A DNA stretch of 64,000 bases, from positions 67,157,202-67,221,201 of the forward strand of contig NC_086022.1 in assembly GCF_036323735.1 (NCBI RefSeq). The letters are read 5' to 3'. Below the pieces are notes generated by a model. The model was not told where the DNA came from. It did not search any database and saw only the letters and a list, made by a program, of their open reading frames with translations. Position 1 is the stretch's first letter. Every line of letters begins with the position of its first letter. The position numbers were made by a program, and so were the translations under genes. This stretch comes from Rattus norvegicus. Its lineage: Eukaryota > Chordata > Mammalia > Rodentia > Muridae. Below are positions 12,176 to 23,745 of this stretch, in pieces.

Positions 12176-12221
12176 AAATCGATCCACTGAGGCTCATTGC
12201 TGCCGTGCTTAATGTGAACAG

Positions 12222-12301
12222 CCCATCTGTTGAAAAAGAATAATCTCAGCGTCACACAAAGGAACACACAAAGTGAAAGTAATTCAGCAAAGTAATTTAT
12301 G

Positions 12302-12344
<43 letters not shown>

Positions 12345-12700
12345 CTCTTTTTTTTTTTTTTGCAAACAGGGTGTTGCCACACCTGCAAGCAGCAGCACAC
12401 GAATCCCAAAATGGCCTCTTTTATTCAGGATGTAGGTGGTGACTTCATCCCATTGATGGGAGCTCAATTTCAGATCTGAGGGGATTGGTTAATCGGTACA
12501 AAGGAGATGGGGGAAGGTCAGGAAACAGGAACCTTTGTCAGGCTTTTCAACTTGGGGAGAAAAAAAAGATTCTCACATATATACCCCTTATTTTCTTTTT
12601 ATCCATGTCTTTCACACCTTTTATCTTTTCTCAGATTGTTAAACTGACAATGCGCTTTGTGTCTTTGTATTTGTGTGTAGAGCAGATGGACAAATGAGTC
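12222..12700 (-). mobile_element. LTR-like repeat (sister of 33792-34318)
   Basis: Left end TGTTGAAAAAGAATAATCTCA matches the left end of the element at 33792 (TGTTGGCAAAGAATAATCTCA), followed in both by an ACACAAAG-rich segment and AATTCAGCAAAGTAATTT-like sequence. A minus-strand CCAAT-like motif (ATTGG at 12483) fits a reversed LTR. Family and right boundary are not fixed. Confidence 0.45.
12303..12361. repeat. (TTTC)n microsatellite and T-run
   Basis: About eleven TTTC units followed by TCTC and a run of T, inside the LTR-like repeat. Confidence 0.9.
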
Positions 12701-13813
12701 CCTAAGAAAAGACATTAGTACAAGAAGAAAAAGAGATATAAAGTATCTTTTTCGTATGTTAGAGCCCATTACTCTGACAGCTAGCAGGCTGCTATCAAAA
12801 GACTGGGGAGAGAGAATACATTAAGATGATCTACTCCCCCAACCTCCACACACAGATTCTTTGAAGTAACTATGCAAATTAAGAAGGTCAAATCTATGTC
12901 ACCTCTTGAGTAAAGAAAAGATGCCATTAGGAACCTCAAGTCCTCAAGGACAAAAAGAAGGAATTGGATTGGCAAAGAAGTGAAGAAAAAAAGAAAAGGA
13001 ATCCAAAGTGCATTCAAGAAGCAATGGCTACAAATACAAGGACCCTTTTAGACACTCTCCAGCCTTAAAGTCAACTGCAAGTTAAACATGGAAACTGTCA
13101 GGAAGCTGCGGAGGGTGGGAGGGGGTTGGGGGGGTTGGCTGCTGCCTGGCATGCACAAAGCCTCAGGCTGGATCTGAGAAATTCGTGAAACAAGACCAAC
13201 TCAATTGTAATTATAATCTAAGCACTGGGAAGTAGTGGCAGAAGGATAAGAATTTCAAAGTCATCTTTAGCTAAGAATTCCTCCCTTCGAATCACTGAGA
13301 ATACTCTACTTGAAGAAGAAAAGGTAATAAGAAGTCTGGCAGAGAAACAGAACACTGCCTGGGGTAACTTCATAGAACTACAGGACAGTAGGAGGAAAAA
13401 CACTGAAACTGATTGCAGTTTCCTCCCAGCATGCAGTTGTGGAGGGGGAGAGGAGGGAGGCCATAGCCACAGTGAGAAATGAGGAGATCTATCGGTATTA
13501 AAGGGATCTGTGAGCTACTAAAGGACCAGTGCATTATGGCTTTGTGGTGCAAGTACCTCCTCCTGACTGAGGAAAGCAAAGAAAGCAGAGACCAAACAAA
13601 CCCAGGGAAAGGGTTTAGATCATAATCCTAACAAGATGACTCTCTGTGTAAGTTACGTTGTTTTAGTGCCCTGGAATCAGAGATTGTTGTCTTTCCCATG
13701 TGACTTTATCCGTAAAACACCAATGTCCATTAACTATTCCATAAAACTGTTTCACAGCAACTTAGCAAGACCTCGAAAAGAGCTACATACACAGCACAGA
13801 AGGACTCACGTAA
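12701..13813. other. Non-coding stretch, nothing recognised
   Basis: No recognised protein. Short open frames at 12781-13017 and 13218-13579 (minus) resemble no family I know. A G-rich patch lies at 13108-13140. Confidence 0.4.
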
Positions 13814-14407
13814 TGAAAGAATAAAAAATGTAGCTAAGAAGTCAGAAGTTTAAAAATGCTATCTCACCCCTAAGAAGCCCTAAATACCTCAAATTCTAGA
13901 CCCTGCTCTCTACCTGTAAGTAGGTAAAAGATCACATTTCTTGAGCCTGCTCTCCCAGGAACTAGATAAAAGGACTTAAGATAAGGCCCTTAGATATTCG
14001 GTTCCCAACCTAGTAAAGATAATAGAAAGCTTCTCCCAGGAACTAGCTGACATTAAAGTTAGATTAAAATCTTAGAGAACAACCTTGAGAAGCAGGAAGC
14101 TTCTCCTAGGAACTATCGGACCATAAAGTTAAGCAATCTTGAGAGATGGGAAGCTTCTTGTGATTTTCCAATGATACCACCCCTGCCCCCTTGGGTTGTG
14201 GTTTCTCCCTTTAAATACCCTTTCTCCAAGCCTCTTGGGGTTGACACCTCTGTCTCCTGTGTGGGATACGTGTCGGCCCGGAGATCTCCATAATAGGTCT
14301 CTGTAATAAACCTCGCCTTTGCATATTACATCCAAAATGGTCTCTCTGTGTCTGGAGTTCGAGATTTCCCAAGACTTGAGTAAGGGTCTCCCTTCGGGGA
14401 TCTTTCA
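13814..14407 (+). mobile_element. ERV1-type LTR
   Basis: Starts TGAAAGAATAA and ends GATCTTTCA, with TTTAAATA (14210-14217) as TATA-like element, AATAAA at 14305-14310 and a U5 resembling the LTR at 22772-23276. The U3 holds direct repeats built on CTTCTCCCAGGAACTAG (about 14030-14150). No matching 4 bp duplication is visible (GTAA against ATAC), so it may have recombined or have an altered end. No internal retroviral sequence adjoins. Confidence 0.75.
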
Positions 14408-14437
14408 ATACATGTGCACAAGTGCCTGTGTACTCAC

Positions 14438-14462
14438 AGACAGACAGATAGACAGACAGACA

Positions 14463-14504
<42 letters not shown>

Positions 14505-14515
14505 CAAACACACAC
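14438..14515. repeat. (CAGA)n/(CA)n compound microsatellite
   Basis: CAGACAGA units with one GATA variant pass into a long CA run. Confidence 0.92.
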
Positions 14516-14579
14516 TTATACATGAATAGACGGACACAGACACATGAATAGACAAACATACAGACACCTACACATGAGT

Positions 14580-15400
14580 AGTACTGAAAGTATGACCATA
14601 CTTGACTTCAAATTATCCTACAAAGCTATAGTAACAAGTCAGCATGGTACTGACAAATGGTGGAAACAGATGAATCGAGTAGAACAGAGAACCCAGACAT
14701 AAACTCACATAGCTACAGCCAAGTGATTTTTTTCCATGAAAATATCAAAAGAATATATTAGAGAAAAGACAGATTCTTCAACAAATGGTGCTAGGAAAAC
14801 TGTATATCCACATTAGATCCTTCTCTCTGGCTCTGTACAAAAATCAACTGCAGATGGATCGACGTTGTTAATGTTAAACTGAGATATTGAAATTGCTGGG
14901 GTTGAGAATGAAAAACACTTCAAGACAGAGACAGACAGAGGCTTTGGGGATAAGATCCAGTGGCTCAGGAAATAGCATCAACAATTGACAGACAGGGCCT
15001 CATGAAAGTCGAGAGCTTCTGTACAGCAAAGGAGACTGGTAATCCATCAAGTTGAGAGACAGCCGTAGAGCAGTAGGAGAGTCTTTGCCAGAAGTGCATC
15101 TAACAAGAGTAATAGCTAGAGAAAGAACTCAACAGTGAACTGGCTGATGAAATGAACAGACTGGTCTCAAAAGACAATAAAAATGGCCAAGAAACACTGG
15201 AAAATATGTTCAACCTCACTAGTAATCAAAGAAATGCAAATCCAGTGTGCACTGAAATCCCTTCCCACCCCCAAAGACAGTCATTAACAAAATGAATGAG
15301 AATAAATGCTGAGGAGAATGTGGGCTTGTAAACTAGTCCAGTCAGTCGTTAAGGACAACAGTGTGGAGAGGCTTCATATCCCAAGGACCACAAAAGAAGA
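14580..15400 (+). mobile_element. Old LINE-1 ORF2 fragment
   Basis: Nucleotide sequence corresponds to the 3' half of L1 ORF2 (ACTTCAAATTATCCTACAAAGC, TTCTTCAACAAATGGTGCTAGG, GAGCTTCTGTACAGCAAAGGA, AATGCTGAGGAGAATGTGG). It is much more diverged than copies A-D and carries stops and gaps in every frame, so it is an Lx or older subfamily. Confidence 0.75.
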
Positions 15401-15612
15401 CAGACAGACAGACAGACAGATAGATAGATAGAAATATATAGACATATAGAAGTAAATATAGATATATAGATATATATAATGCACATATTATGTATATTTA
15501 TATATGTGTGTGTTGTATATGTAGATATACATACACATATATATGCATATTATGTGATAGGGATTTATATTATATGTGAAGATACCTGTATATATATATA
15601 TATATGTAAAAA
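15400..15612. repeat. (CAGA)/(GATA) and AT-rich simple repeats
   Basis: GACA units (15400-15420) pass into GATA units, then alternating TA/TG-rich sequence to about 15606. Confidence 0.85.
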
Positions 15613-15737
15613 TCCAGGTTCTTGGCATGTGCCTATAGTCCCAACTATTTGGAAGACTGAGTAAGCAGATCTTTTGTTTGAAAATATAAGGCCAACTTAA
15701 GCAACACTGCAAGATGTGATTATTTAAAAAATATTTT

Positions 15738-15985
15738 AAAGATTTATTTTATTTTGTAATTATATGTATACATACATACACACATACATACATACACATG
15801 TCTTTGTAAGGATGAGGAGTGTGTACATGAGTACAGGTGCCTGCAGAGTCCAGAAGAGGTAGTTGGATGCCCTGGTGCTGACGTTATAGGTAGTTGTAAG
15901 TTGCCCAGTGTGGGTGCCGGTAACCAAACTTGGGTACTTTGGAAGAGAGAACATGCTCCGAACCATTGTTCCATTTCTTTAGTCC
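15738..15985 (-). mobile_element. B3-type SINE
   Basis: Reversed B3 layout: AAAGATTTATTTTATTTTG at the left (A-tail complement), then GTGCCTGCAGAGTCCAGAAGAGG and the tRNA-related head at the right. A CATA-rich stretch has expanded near 15768-15800. Confidence 0.65.
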
Positions 15986-16563
15986 TGCTTCATAAAGATA
16001 TTGCTTAATGATTTTTTAACAGTTGAAAGAAGTATTGGGGATTTACTTCTGTAATGTGTAAAACGTCAAAGACCAGCTTCAACACCACAGGGTAAACTGG
16101 GGCAGGTGGATGTAATGTTGGTGACAGGGGCTGGTCACTGATGGTACCCAGTGTTAGCATCTGCTGATAGCAGTGAGCGATTAAAAGGAGAAAGGGAGGA
16201 GGGAGAAACCAGAGCTGGTGTGTGCTGCTACTGATAGTAGTTAGCAGGAGCTGCCGCTGGTGACCAGGTGGGCTGCTATTGATGGTGGCTGGCAGTAAGA
16301 GAAAAGAAAGGAGAAAAAAATGCATGCACAAACATACACATACTGGATGAAGCAAAGTAGGCGTCAACAGGCAAGTTCTAACAATTTTACATATATACAT
16401 GACTACATATATGAAACATGCATACAAACAGACAGACAGAGAAGCAGACAGAAAGTCCAACAGACAAAAAAACATCCATACACTGGGTGGATGGAGCTAA
16501 GCTACAACCACCTTACACATACACACATATTTGGTGGATGGAGAAAATCATTTTACATACACA

Positions 16564-16606
<43 letters not shown>

Positions 16607-16640
16607 ACGGCAGAGCTCTGATAACTTTATTTTTTTCTCT
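15986..16640. other. Non-coding stretch with (CA)n at 16567-16605
   Basis: No gene recognised. The 156-codon minus-strand frame at 16005-16475 is low in complexity and resembles nothing I know. A dinucleotide CA tract of about 19 units ends at 16605. Confidence 0.5.
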
Positions 16641-17854
16641 TATACTTTTCATACTCCTTAAGACAAAATTCTCTATGTAAGAAGAATTACCTAAAAGGGG
16701 AGGAGGTTTCCTGAGGAAGGGGTGTTTGGGAACGGCAGAAGAAATGACTGGAAATCAATGATGAGGTGCAAGCTGACAGCTCTGTAGTCTTCTCTGCTAG
16801 AACAAAATTCTATGAGCTCTCGAGATAGCTCATAGGTTTTACAACCAAAATCAGAAAAGCTGCTAGAAAAAATTCTTGAGTTTCCCAACCAAAGTCTGAA
16901 AGCCTGCTAGACAAAATTCTTGGGTTTTCTGAGGCAATACTGGACCAAAGCAAGATCAAAGCGAGCCGGGTAAACTCCAAACTCAACATCTCCATATCTG
17001 ATGTCAAAGTGCTCTTCAGATCTCCAACCCCTTCCTCTTTGTTGACTGAAACACGCTTCTTTCTCTTGGGCTGATTCCACTCTGTTAGCAGCTTTCTTCA
17101 GCAGGTATCCCACAGCTCTGACATCTTTGTCAGATAGTAGTTGAAGGCTACTTCAACTTCATAGCTTCTTGTTCCAGTGTCTGGCATCCACACACAATCT
17201 TCTGGGCTTCTTAAAAGGGGTTGGGTCACTTTTCCAGCTCTGCCCTCTGTAGCACTCTAGGCTCTGGTTGACCCCACTCCACTGCTGCTACTGTTCTTGG
17301 TGATCAACCCATGATACTGTCATCTACAATACTCTGGGGTCTTCTGCTGCACCTAGGCTTCACCAACAGTCTCTCTTCATGGTGCCAAGTCTCAACTTCT
17401 TTACGTGACACCTTCAGTCTTGGGCCTTCAACTGCAATTAAGACTGCACAGTGCCAAGCCTCAGTTGCTCTTCATAACCCCTTCATGCTTTCAAAACCAG
17501 TACCACCTGGGTGATTTTTACAGATTACCAAGTACAGCTGCATCATGAGGTACAACCTTGGCTGTCTCTAGAACACAGCTTCTTTGTGCTCTCAGAAAAC
17601 ACTTCCCAGAAGATTTTACCTCAGTGATACTGGTCTCATCTTAATCACTGCTAATTTCTTAGCTTCAGCTAACCAGCATCAATTATCCCAGTAGTTTCCT
17701 TCTCCTCTTGACTGTAATGCCAGAACCACATGGCCAAAGCTGTCAAGTTATGCTGCTTGCTGGGGCTGGACCATGCCAGCTTCATGTAAAGAAGTTAAGG
17801 CAGGGCACCATGAAGAGAGCCTATGAGAGCTTTCTGTTTTCCAACTCCTTTACT

Positions 17855-17958
17855 GCTTAATCTTGGCAGTCCTAGAACTTGCTCTGTAGATTGACCTTGG
17901 ACTCAGAACTCTGTCTCCTGAGTTCTGGGATTAAAGGCATGAACCACCACACCTGGAC
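17855..17958 (-). mobile_element. B1 SINE fragment
   Basis: Reversed B1 sequence: CTCTGTAGATTGACCTTGGA, TCTGGGATTAAAGGCATGAA and CCACCACACCTGG. Confidence 0.75.
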
Positions 17959-17987
17959 CTAATCTTTTCTCTACTTGGACCTTTCTC

Positions 17988-18072
17988 TGTCCCAGGCTGC
18001 CCTTGAACTCAGACAGAGATCTGCTTACCTCTGTCTCCTCAGATTAAAGTTGTATATCATCATGCCTGGGCC
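17988..18072 (-). mobile_element. B1 SINE fragment
   Basis: Second reversed, diverged B1 piece (CCAGGCTGCCCTTGAACTC, ATCATGCCTGGGCCT), 30 bp from the first. Confidence 0.65.
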
Positions 18073-18784
18073 TAAGCTTTTCATGGCTATGATTCCTCCA
18101 GATCTGAATCACAGGCATGCCCTCTATTTCTGGATTGTACTTTTATTCAGATTAAAAGTCCAGTTGAAAACAATCACCAGGTCATAACAATGCTTAGCTA
18201 TAACTATCTGTTGTTCAACCGCAAAAGCATAAGCTTAACTGGGTGGGATCTTGCCCAAAGGTTACTACTCCCTGAATTCCATTTAATATCCTTGAACACA
18301 GGATTCAGTTTCATTCCACTTCCTGGTTCTCTTTGAACCATACATTTTGTAGTTTCAGAGCTTGCTCCTTTTTCATCAAAATGCTCTTCATAAGAATGAA
18401 CTTTAATAACCACGCAACAGAATTTATACCAGTTTGTTTTGAGACTTCCTTTTTCAAAGCAATTAATCTAAATCTCTTCACCTTAGCCTCAGGCAGTCTC
18501 TTTGGATAATGGGGGGAAAAAACCCAGCCATATTCTTCACCAAAATATCACAAAAACAATCTCTAGGCCACACACTAACATTCTTCTCCACTGAAACCTC
18601 TTGGGCAAGGTCTGCACAGTTCAAATAATGCTAGCACCATGTTTTCCATATTCCTACTAGGATGGCACGTTAAACCCCACTTAAAGCATTCCACTGCTTT
18701 GCTTTCCGAAGTTCTAAAATCCACATTCTTCCAAACAAAAATATGATCAGGCCTATCACAGCAATACCTCAGTTCCTGATACCA

Positions 18785-19096
18785 ACAGACACCATGACCA
18801 AGGCAATTCTTATAAAGGACAACATTTAATTGGGGCTGGCTTGCTGGTTCTGAGGTTCAGTCCTTTATCATCAAGGTGGGAGCATGGCAGCATCCAGGCA
18901 GGCATGGCACTGGAGAAGCTGAGAGTTCTACATCTTGTTCAGAAGGCCACTAGGAGAAGACTGACTTCCAGGAAGCTAGGAGGTCTTGAAGCCCACCCAC
19001 ACAGTGACACATTTCCTCCAACAGGGCCACATCTACTCCAACAAGGCCACACTTCTAATGGTGCCACTCCCTGGGCCAAGCATATTCAAACCACCA
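18785..19096 (-). mobile_element. ORR1-like MaLR LTR
   Basis: Reads on the minus strand as the ORR1 LTR: GGTGGTTTGAATATGCTTGG near its start, then AGTGGCACC and GGCCTTGTTGGAG, ending in AATTGCCTTGGTCATGGTGTCTG. The last ~30 bp of the usual LTR end are missing before the primer-binding site. It joins the internal MaLR sequence to its left. Confidence 0.65.
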
Positions 19097-19424
19097 CAAG
19101 CAGTAAGGAACAATCCAGATATAAAGCTCCTGGGGCCACATCTTTCCAGGGTACACCCATTTGAGCTTGCAAAAACGTGGGCCATTGCCAGGAAGCATAC
19201 TTGCTCACTGCATGTATACCTCCTACTGCATGGCATCTGCCAGTAAACAAATGTATGATCTAGAATAAAAATAAGCAAATAAAATAAAATACTTGGAGAA
19301 AAGTTACATATACATATGTATACTTATATATTATATATGCATATACATACATAATTTCTATAATTAATCTAGCTCTGTGGCCTAGATACAACACAAGAGA
19401 TTAAAATTTAATGCTGAAAGGAAT

Positions 19425-19720
19425 CAGTACCAGGGATTTACCTCAACCTCATGTGCTAAGCAAAGAGTCTACCACACAGCAATAGCCTAACCCCTGCTCC
19501 TAGTTGGTTTTGTTGTTGCTGTTGTTGTTGTTTGTTTGATGTTTTGTTTGTTTTGAGATGTGCTCTTGCTAAGCTGCCCAAGCTGGCTTTGAGCTCACTT
19601 TCTAGCCTATGTAGGCTTTGAACTTGCAATTCTTCTGCCTCAGCCTCTTTGGAGAGGCTATAATTTGGAGGTTCTATAATTACAGATATGCACCACCAGA
19701 TTCGGTTACAATCTAACTAG
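19425..19720 (-). mobile_element. B4-like SINE
   Basis: A reversed ID-like head (19425-19500, GTACCAGGGATTTACC and GCTAAGCAAAGAGTCTACCA) is followed by a reversed B1-like body (19545-19720, TGAGCTCACTTTCTAGCC and GCCTCAGCCTCTTTGGAG), the composite layout of B4. A (GTT)n/(GTTT)n run separates the parts. Confidence 0.6.
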
Positions 19721-19791
19721 TTTAAATAAGATGCATGCAAATAAATTACACCAATAATCAACATTATTTCAACAATAAAAAGTCATATCTC

Positions 19792-19973
19792 GGGGCTGGA
19801 GAGATGGCTCAGCGGTTAAGAGCCCTGACTGCTCTTCCAGAGGTCCTGAGTTCAATTCCCAGCAACCACATGATGGCTCACAACCATCTGTAAAGAGATC
19901 CGATGCCCTCTTCTGGTGTATATGAAGACAGCTACAGTGTGCTTATATATAATAAATGAATAAATCTTTAAAA
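19792..19973 (+). mobile_element. B2 SINE
   Basis: Near-consensus B2: GGGGCTGGAGAGATGGCTCA, CTCTTCCAGAGGTCCTGAGT and CATGATGGCTCACAACCATC, with an A-rich tail containing AATAAATG. Flanked by perfect 15 bp duplications AAAAAGTCATATCTC at 19777-19791 and 19974-19988, showing recent L1-mediated insertion. Its 5' part keeps polymerase III A and B box sequences. Confidence 0.95.
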
Positions 19974-20365
19974 AAAAAGTCATATCTCTGCGAGACAAGA
20001 TGGGACCATAAGAGAAAAAGCAAGCTAAAGCCATGCACAGTAACCATAACAACAGCAAGAAAAAGTGTAAGTACAAGGCTAACATTTTGTTAAAACACTA
20101 AAAAATATGTTACTTTTAACTATAAATACATACAGAAGTAATAAAGACACAATGAATATTTACTAAGTGCATCATAATTAAAATTTTTTAAAAATATCGA
20201 AATGGTTTTATCTCTTTATATGTTAAAAAAAAGAAAGCATCGAGTGGTGTGGACAGTTTTGCTTCTACTGTTAACTCATTCATAATCCAGAGCAAGTATT
20301 CTTGGGAAATATCACAGCCTCTGAGTCTGAAGCAGATAGCAGCATTTTGTCCTCTGTGCCTGCAG

Positions 20366-20366
<1 letters not shown>

Positions 20367-20417
<51 letters not shown>
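20367..20417. repeat. (CA)n microsatellite
   Basis: About 25 uninterrupted CA units. The open frames called across it on both strands are artefacts of the repeat. Confidence 0.95.
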
Positions 20418-20419
<2 letters not shown>

Positions 20420-20744
20420 GATATCTTCATGCTTTCCTTCACAGGCATCTTTCCTCATTAGTGACCAACAGTTCACCTTTTACTAAGTGCCTCTGGCTGT
20501 GTTCCTTGAATGGCAGTTCTGTCAGCATTCCCACCCACATGACTTTCTTCTATGACTTCACTGATGTTTGATTCAAATGTCCTTCAAGCATCCTCACTGC
20601 ATCTGTCCTCTTGGATAATTCTCTATTTCCATTTTACCTTTTCTTGTGATGTGTGTGATTTTATTACGGGGGACAGGAAGCAACACAGCTGCAATTTTTT
20701 TTTTTTTTTTTTTGCTGCCATTTGTAAGCTGAAAAACACATACA

Positions 20745-21185
20745 AGGCAACCATCCCAAAACCCAAGATCCTACTAATGGGTCATGAATGAGTAGACAAC
20801 CACGGCCCCTTCACACATGGAATATTACTCAAGCATACAAAGGAATGATGTTGGATGCACACTGAAGCATGGACGAACCTTGAAAACATTGAGCAAAGAA
20901 TGCAACTACAAAGACCTCACTTTTATCATTCCACTGATGTGGCCCACCTCGCAGAGGTTAACTGCAAGAGTAGCAGCAGACTATTGGTAGACTACAGCTG
21001 AAAGACTTGGGGAAATGAGGGTTGACCACCAGTGGGTGTGAGACACCTTTTGAGAGTGATTAGAATGTTCTAAAATTTATCATGTAGAACTCTTTATAGG
21101 TAAGAGCCATTGAGCTTCACATTGTTAAACAATTATATGCATGCTTTATGAGTTATATCTCAATAGAGCAGATATCAAACAAATA
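20745..21185 (+). mobile_element. Ancient L1M-type LINE-1 3' end
   Basis: Matches the mammalian L1M 3' end pattern: ATGGAATATTACTCAAGCAT, GGACGAACCTTGAAAACATT, AATGTTCTAAAATTTATCAT and finally TATGAGTTATATCTCAATAG. It is strongly diverged and so predates the rodent radiation. Confidence 0.75.
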
Positions 21186-21304
21186 TGACCCTCCTTGGAA
21201 GGGAAAGTATGCGTCAATGTTTAGAAAGCTGTTAAATGCTCTGGGGAAAAAAAGAAAATTATAAACTCTGAAAAATCACAATGAACATAAAGTCATTCAA
21301 ATTT

Positions 21305-21412
21305 TTATCGGAAGGAGGCAGAGGCGGGAAGATCCCAAGTTCAAAGTCAGCCCAAACTACACAATGAGTTCAAGGTTACCCTGAGCAGCATGGTGAGACT
21401 TTATTTCAAAAC
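21305..21412 (+). mobile_element. Old B1-related SINE
   Basis: Proto-B1-like sequence: GAGGCAGAGGCGGGAAGATC, GTTCAAGGTTACCCTGAGCA and GTGAGACTTTATTTCAAAAC. The usual 5' head is missing. Confidence 0.65.
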
Positions 21413-22469
21413 AAAACAGAAGTCACTTCGGTGAATAAATTATAACTTTAAATATTAAAACAGTGGAGGTGTTTGTAACATAGTATTAAGTAGAATCAAA
21501 ATTGAGGGCAAAATTGTACCTACACCAAAAGAGACCAGGTTTCTCTCTAGTGAAATTGAATGCTATTATCTTTGTTCCTTTACTGTTAACCTGCAGTTCC
21601 TAAGTACTGGACACTCCTTCAACTTCCCCCTCCTACAAATGAGATCCCTGGATGTCATGCATTGACAGCGAGTCTATACATACTGGAATCCCTTGTGACA
21701 TCTACCCATACAAAGAAAGAAAAACCAAAAATCTAGAAGGGGTCATCATCACCCCTTGCTCAAAATAAAAGGATGCAAAAGAGAAAAGAAATAGCTACCC
21801 ACATTCATGCTCTGAGTCAAAGCCTTTCTTTTCATAATGTCTAATCATTCATAATCAGGGAGTGCACGGTGCAATGAATATGCATGCAGTGTGGAAAAAC
21901 TGAATGAAGTCAATTAACATGGGTATGTTAATTCTTCCTCTTGAGTAATTCTTACTTATCCCCATGTTCAACTGTAACTGCAGACCCTTTGTCCAGCATT
22001 CTCCCCTACCCAGGTATCTCCCACCTGCTGGCTCTAGCCTCAGATAGCCACCATCCCCTGAATTGAAAGGGTTTGATCACCCTGCTTTGTTCTCTGCCCT
22101 AGTAGAGGCAGAAACAATGGCAGTGGGTGAAAGGTTTGTAAAGGAGACAGTGGTTGTTGTGATTAGAGTACAAGCAGATACAAGCTCTGCCCAGGAGCCA
22201 ACTGCTGGACCAACCAAACCTTTGTGTTATGTACGCTATGTACGCGTCATTTTAATGACTGTATACACAATCATCAGAGAGAAAGTTAATTTCTTTAAAA
22301 GATGTAAATATAAACTTTCTCTTAGGGTTTGTTTGTGTTTTCAGGCTAGAAATAGTCCATTATAGTAAGACTGGGTGGAATGTAGAGTGTGAGAGGATTA
22401 GGAATGCCAGAATTTACCTGGTACCTGTTTGGACCACGTCCAGCACACAGAAAGAGAAAGGATATTTGC
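21413..22469. other. Non-coding stretch, no gene recognised
   Basis: Apparently unique. A 100-codon plus-strand frame (22063-22365) has no recognisable domain, and I do not call it a gene. Confidence 0.45.
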
Positions 22470-22767
22470 TATGGTTTGAATATGAAATGTCCTCACAAGA
22501 GCACTTGTTGGATGCTTAATCCCTAAATGGTGGCACTGTCAGGTGAGCTGGTGGAGATCTCGGGATGTGGGGCCTAGCTAGAGGAAGTGGGTCACTGTAG
22601 ATGTGTCTTTGAAGGTTAGATTTGGGCCCAGTAATCCCTATCTCTATCCCTTGTCCCTTGTCCATTGTCCCCAACCTCATTCCCATCCCATCTTTCCTTT
22701 TTATCCATGAGATAAGAACATTTGCCCAGAACAGACGCTCCTGCAAGAATGCAGAGCCAAGAGAAAG
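22470..22767 (+). mobile_element. MaLR-like LTR, interrupted
   Basis: TATGGTTTGAATATGAAATG and GGGGCCTAGCTAGAGGAAGT follow the pattern of MaLR-type LTRs. The sequence appears to resume after the solo LTR, at 23281-23350 (AAATAAATCTTCCAG). The family is uncertain. Confidence 0.45.
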
Positions 22768-22771
22768 CTTC

Positions 22772-23276
22772 TGAAAGGTACAAGTTTTAAGGTTGCCCCC
22801 CTAGACAAAAGTTTAGAGCAGAAGAAAGAAACTGGTCGGGCCCTGGAACTGCAATTATACCAGCCAGTTTGTCAACTCTCTCCCAGGAACTAGCTGACCA
22901 TAAAGTTAGATTAAAATCTTAGAGAACAATCTTGAGAAGCAGGAAGCTTCTCCCAGGAACTGACAGACCATAAAGTTAAACAATCTTGAGAAACAGAGTT
23001 TCTCCTTGTGATTTTTCACTGGTATTCTCCACACTTTCCAGTGACACCATCCCTGCACCCTTGGGTTGTGGTTTCTTCCTTTAAATACTTCTTCTCCTAG
23101 CCTCTCGGGGTCGAACCCCTCTGCCCCTGCATGGGGTACAAGTCTCGACCCCAGTGCACTGGTTCCTATCAATAAACCTTATGTAAATAACAGCAAGGAT
23201 GGTCTTACGTGAGTTCTTGGGGGGTCAAGTCATCCCGGGACTTGAGTGAGGATCTCCCTGCTCTGGGGGTCTTTCA
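22772..23276 (+). mobile_element. Solo ERV1-type LTR
   Basis: 505 bp element, TGAAAGG at the left and GGGGGTCTTTCA at the right, flanked by the 4 bp duplication CTTC (22768-22771 and 23277-23280). TTTAAATA at 23080-23087 and AATAAA at 23171-23176 mark the promoter and poly(A) signal. The U3 has two direct repeats based on CTTCTCCCAGGAACTAGCTG. Related to 13814-14407 throughout U3-R-U5. No internal region remains. Confidence 0.88.
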
Positions 23277-23394
23277 CTTCTAAATCTGTTTGCTGAAATA
23301 AATCTTCCAGGCTTTAAAACATTTGGTTGCTCTGACCAGGAGACTGATGAATATACCCTTGAAGTCTTTCGACAGAGAGACCTGAACTCACATC

Positions 23395-23745
23395 TGCTTC
23401 AAAGCTCATTAGACCTGCAACCGTGAGCTGCATGATCCATTTCTCTCTCCGAGCAAATCAATATTGGCAGTAATGGTACTTCTAGACATATTGCAAGGGA
23501 GACCACCTTTCCTAATGCTCCCTGGATTGACCTGTCTGCTTTGTGTTGAGCAGTGTGCTCCCAGCTCCCTGCTCCCACCATCAGGTCTTCCACTTCCTGC
23601 TCCGGCCATCATGTCTTCCACTTGCTGCCACAGCTGTGCTTTCCTGCCATGATGGACAGGAGTTTGGAGTCGTAAGCCTAAACAAAACACTTCTACAGGA
23701 TTCGGGTCATGGCAGTCACTGAAACAAAGAAGTAACTGATGTGTT
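23395..23745 (+). mobile_element. MaLR-like LTR fragment
   Basis: TGCTCCCACCATCAGG, TTCCTGCCATGATGGACAGG and GTAAGCCTAAACAAAAC resemble the 3' half of a MaLR LTR. Low similarity; the boundaries are estimates. Confidence 0.35.

Larger units (their letters stand above)
16690..18784 (-). mobile_element. MaLR-type internal sequence (ORR1-like, non-coding)
   Basis: Long stretch matching, from memory, a widespread rodent repeat with no coding capacity (TACTGGACCAAAGCAAGA, GGGTAAACTCCAAACTC, AGCACTCTAGGCTCTGG, AGTACCACCTGGGTGA). Its 5' end on the minus strand, 18768-18784, reads TGGTATCAGGAACTGAG, close to a primer-binding site for tRNA-Leu, and it directly abuts ORR1-like LTR sequence to its right. 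Two reversed B1 fragments interrupt it. The left boundary is approximate. Confidence 0.5.

Noticed and set aside
14211..14567. 118-codon frame on the minus strand
   Set aside because: Covers the reverse of an ERV LTR and a (CA)n tract.
15400..15432. CRISPR-like regular repeats
   Set aside because: Pure microsatellites without spacers; the genome is eukaryotic.
16005..16475. 156-codon minus-strand frame
   Set aside because: Leu/Ser/Cys-rich translation of low-complexity sequence; no family recognised.
22063..22365. 100-codon plus-strand frame
   Set aside because: No similarity recognised, and no supporting signals.
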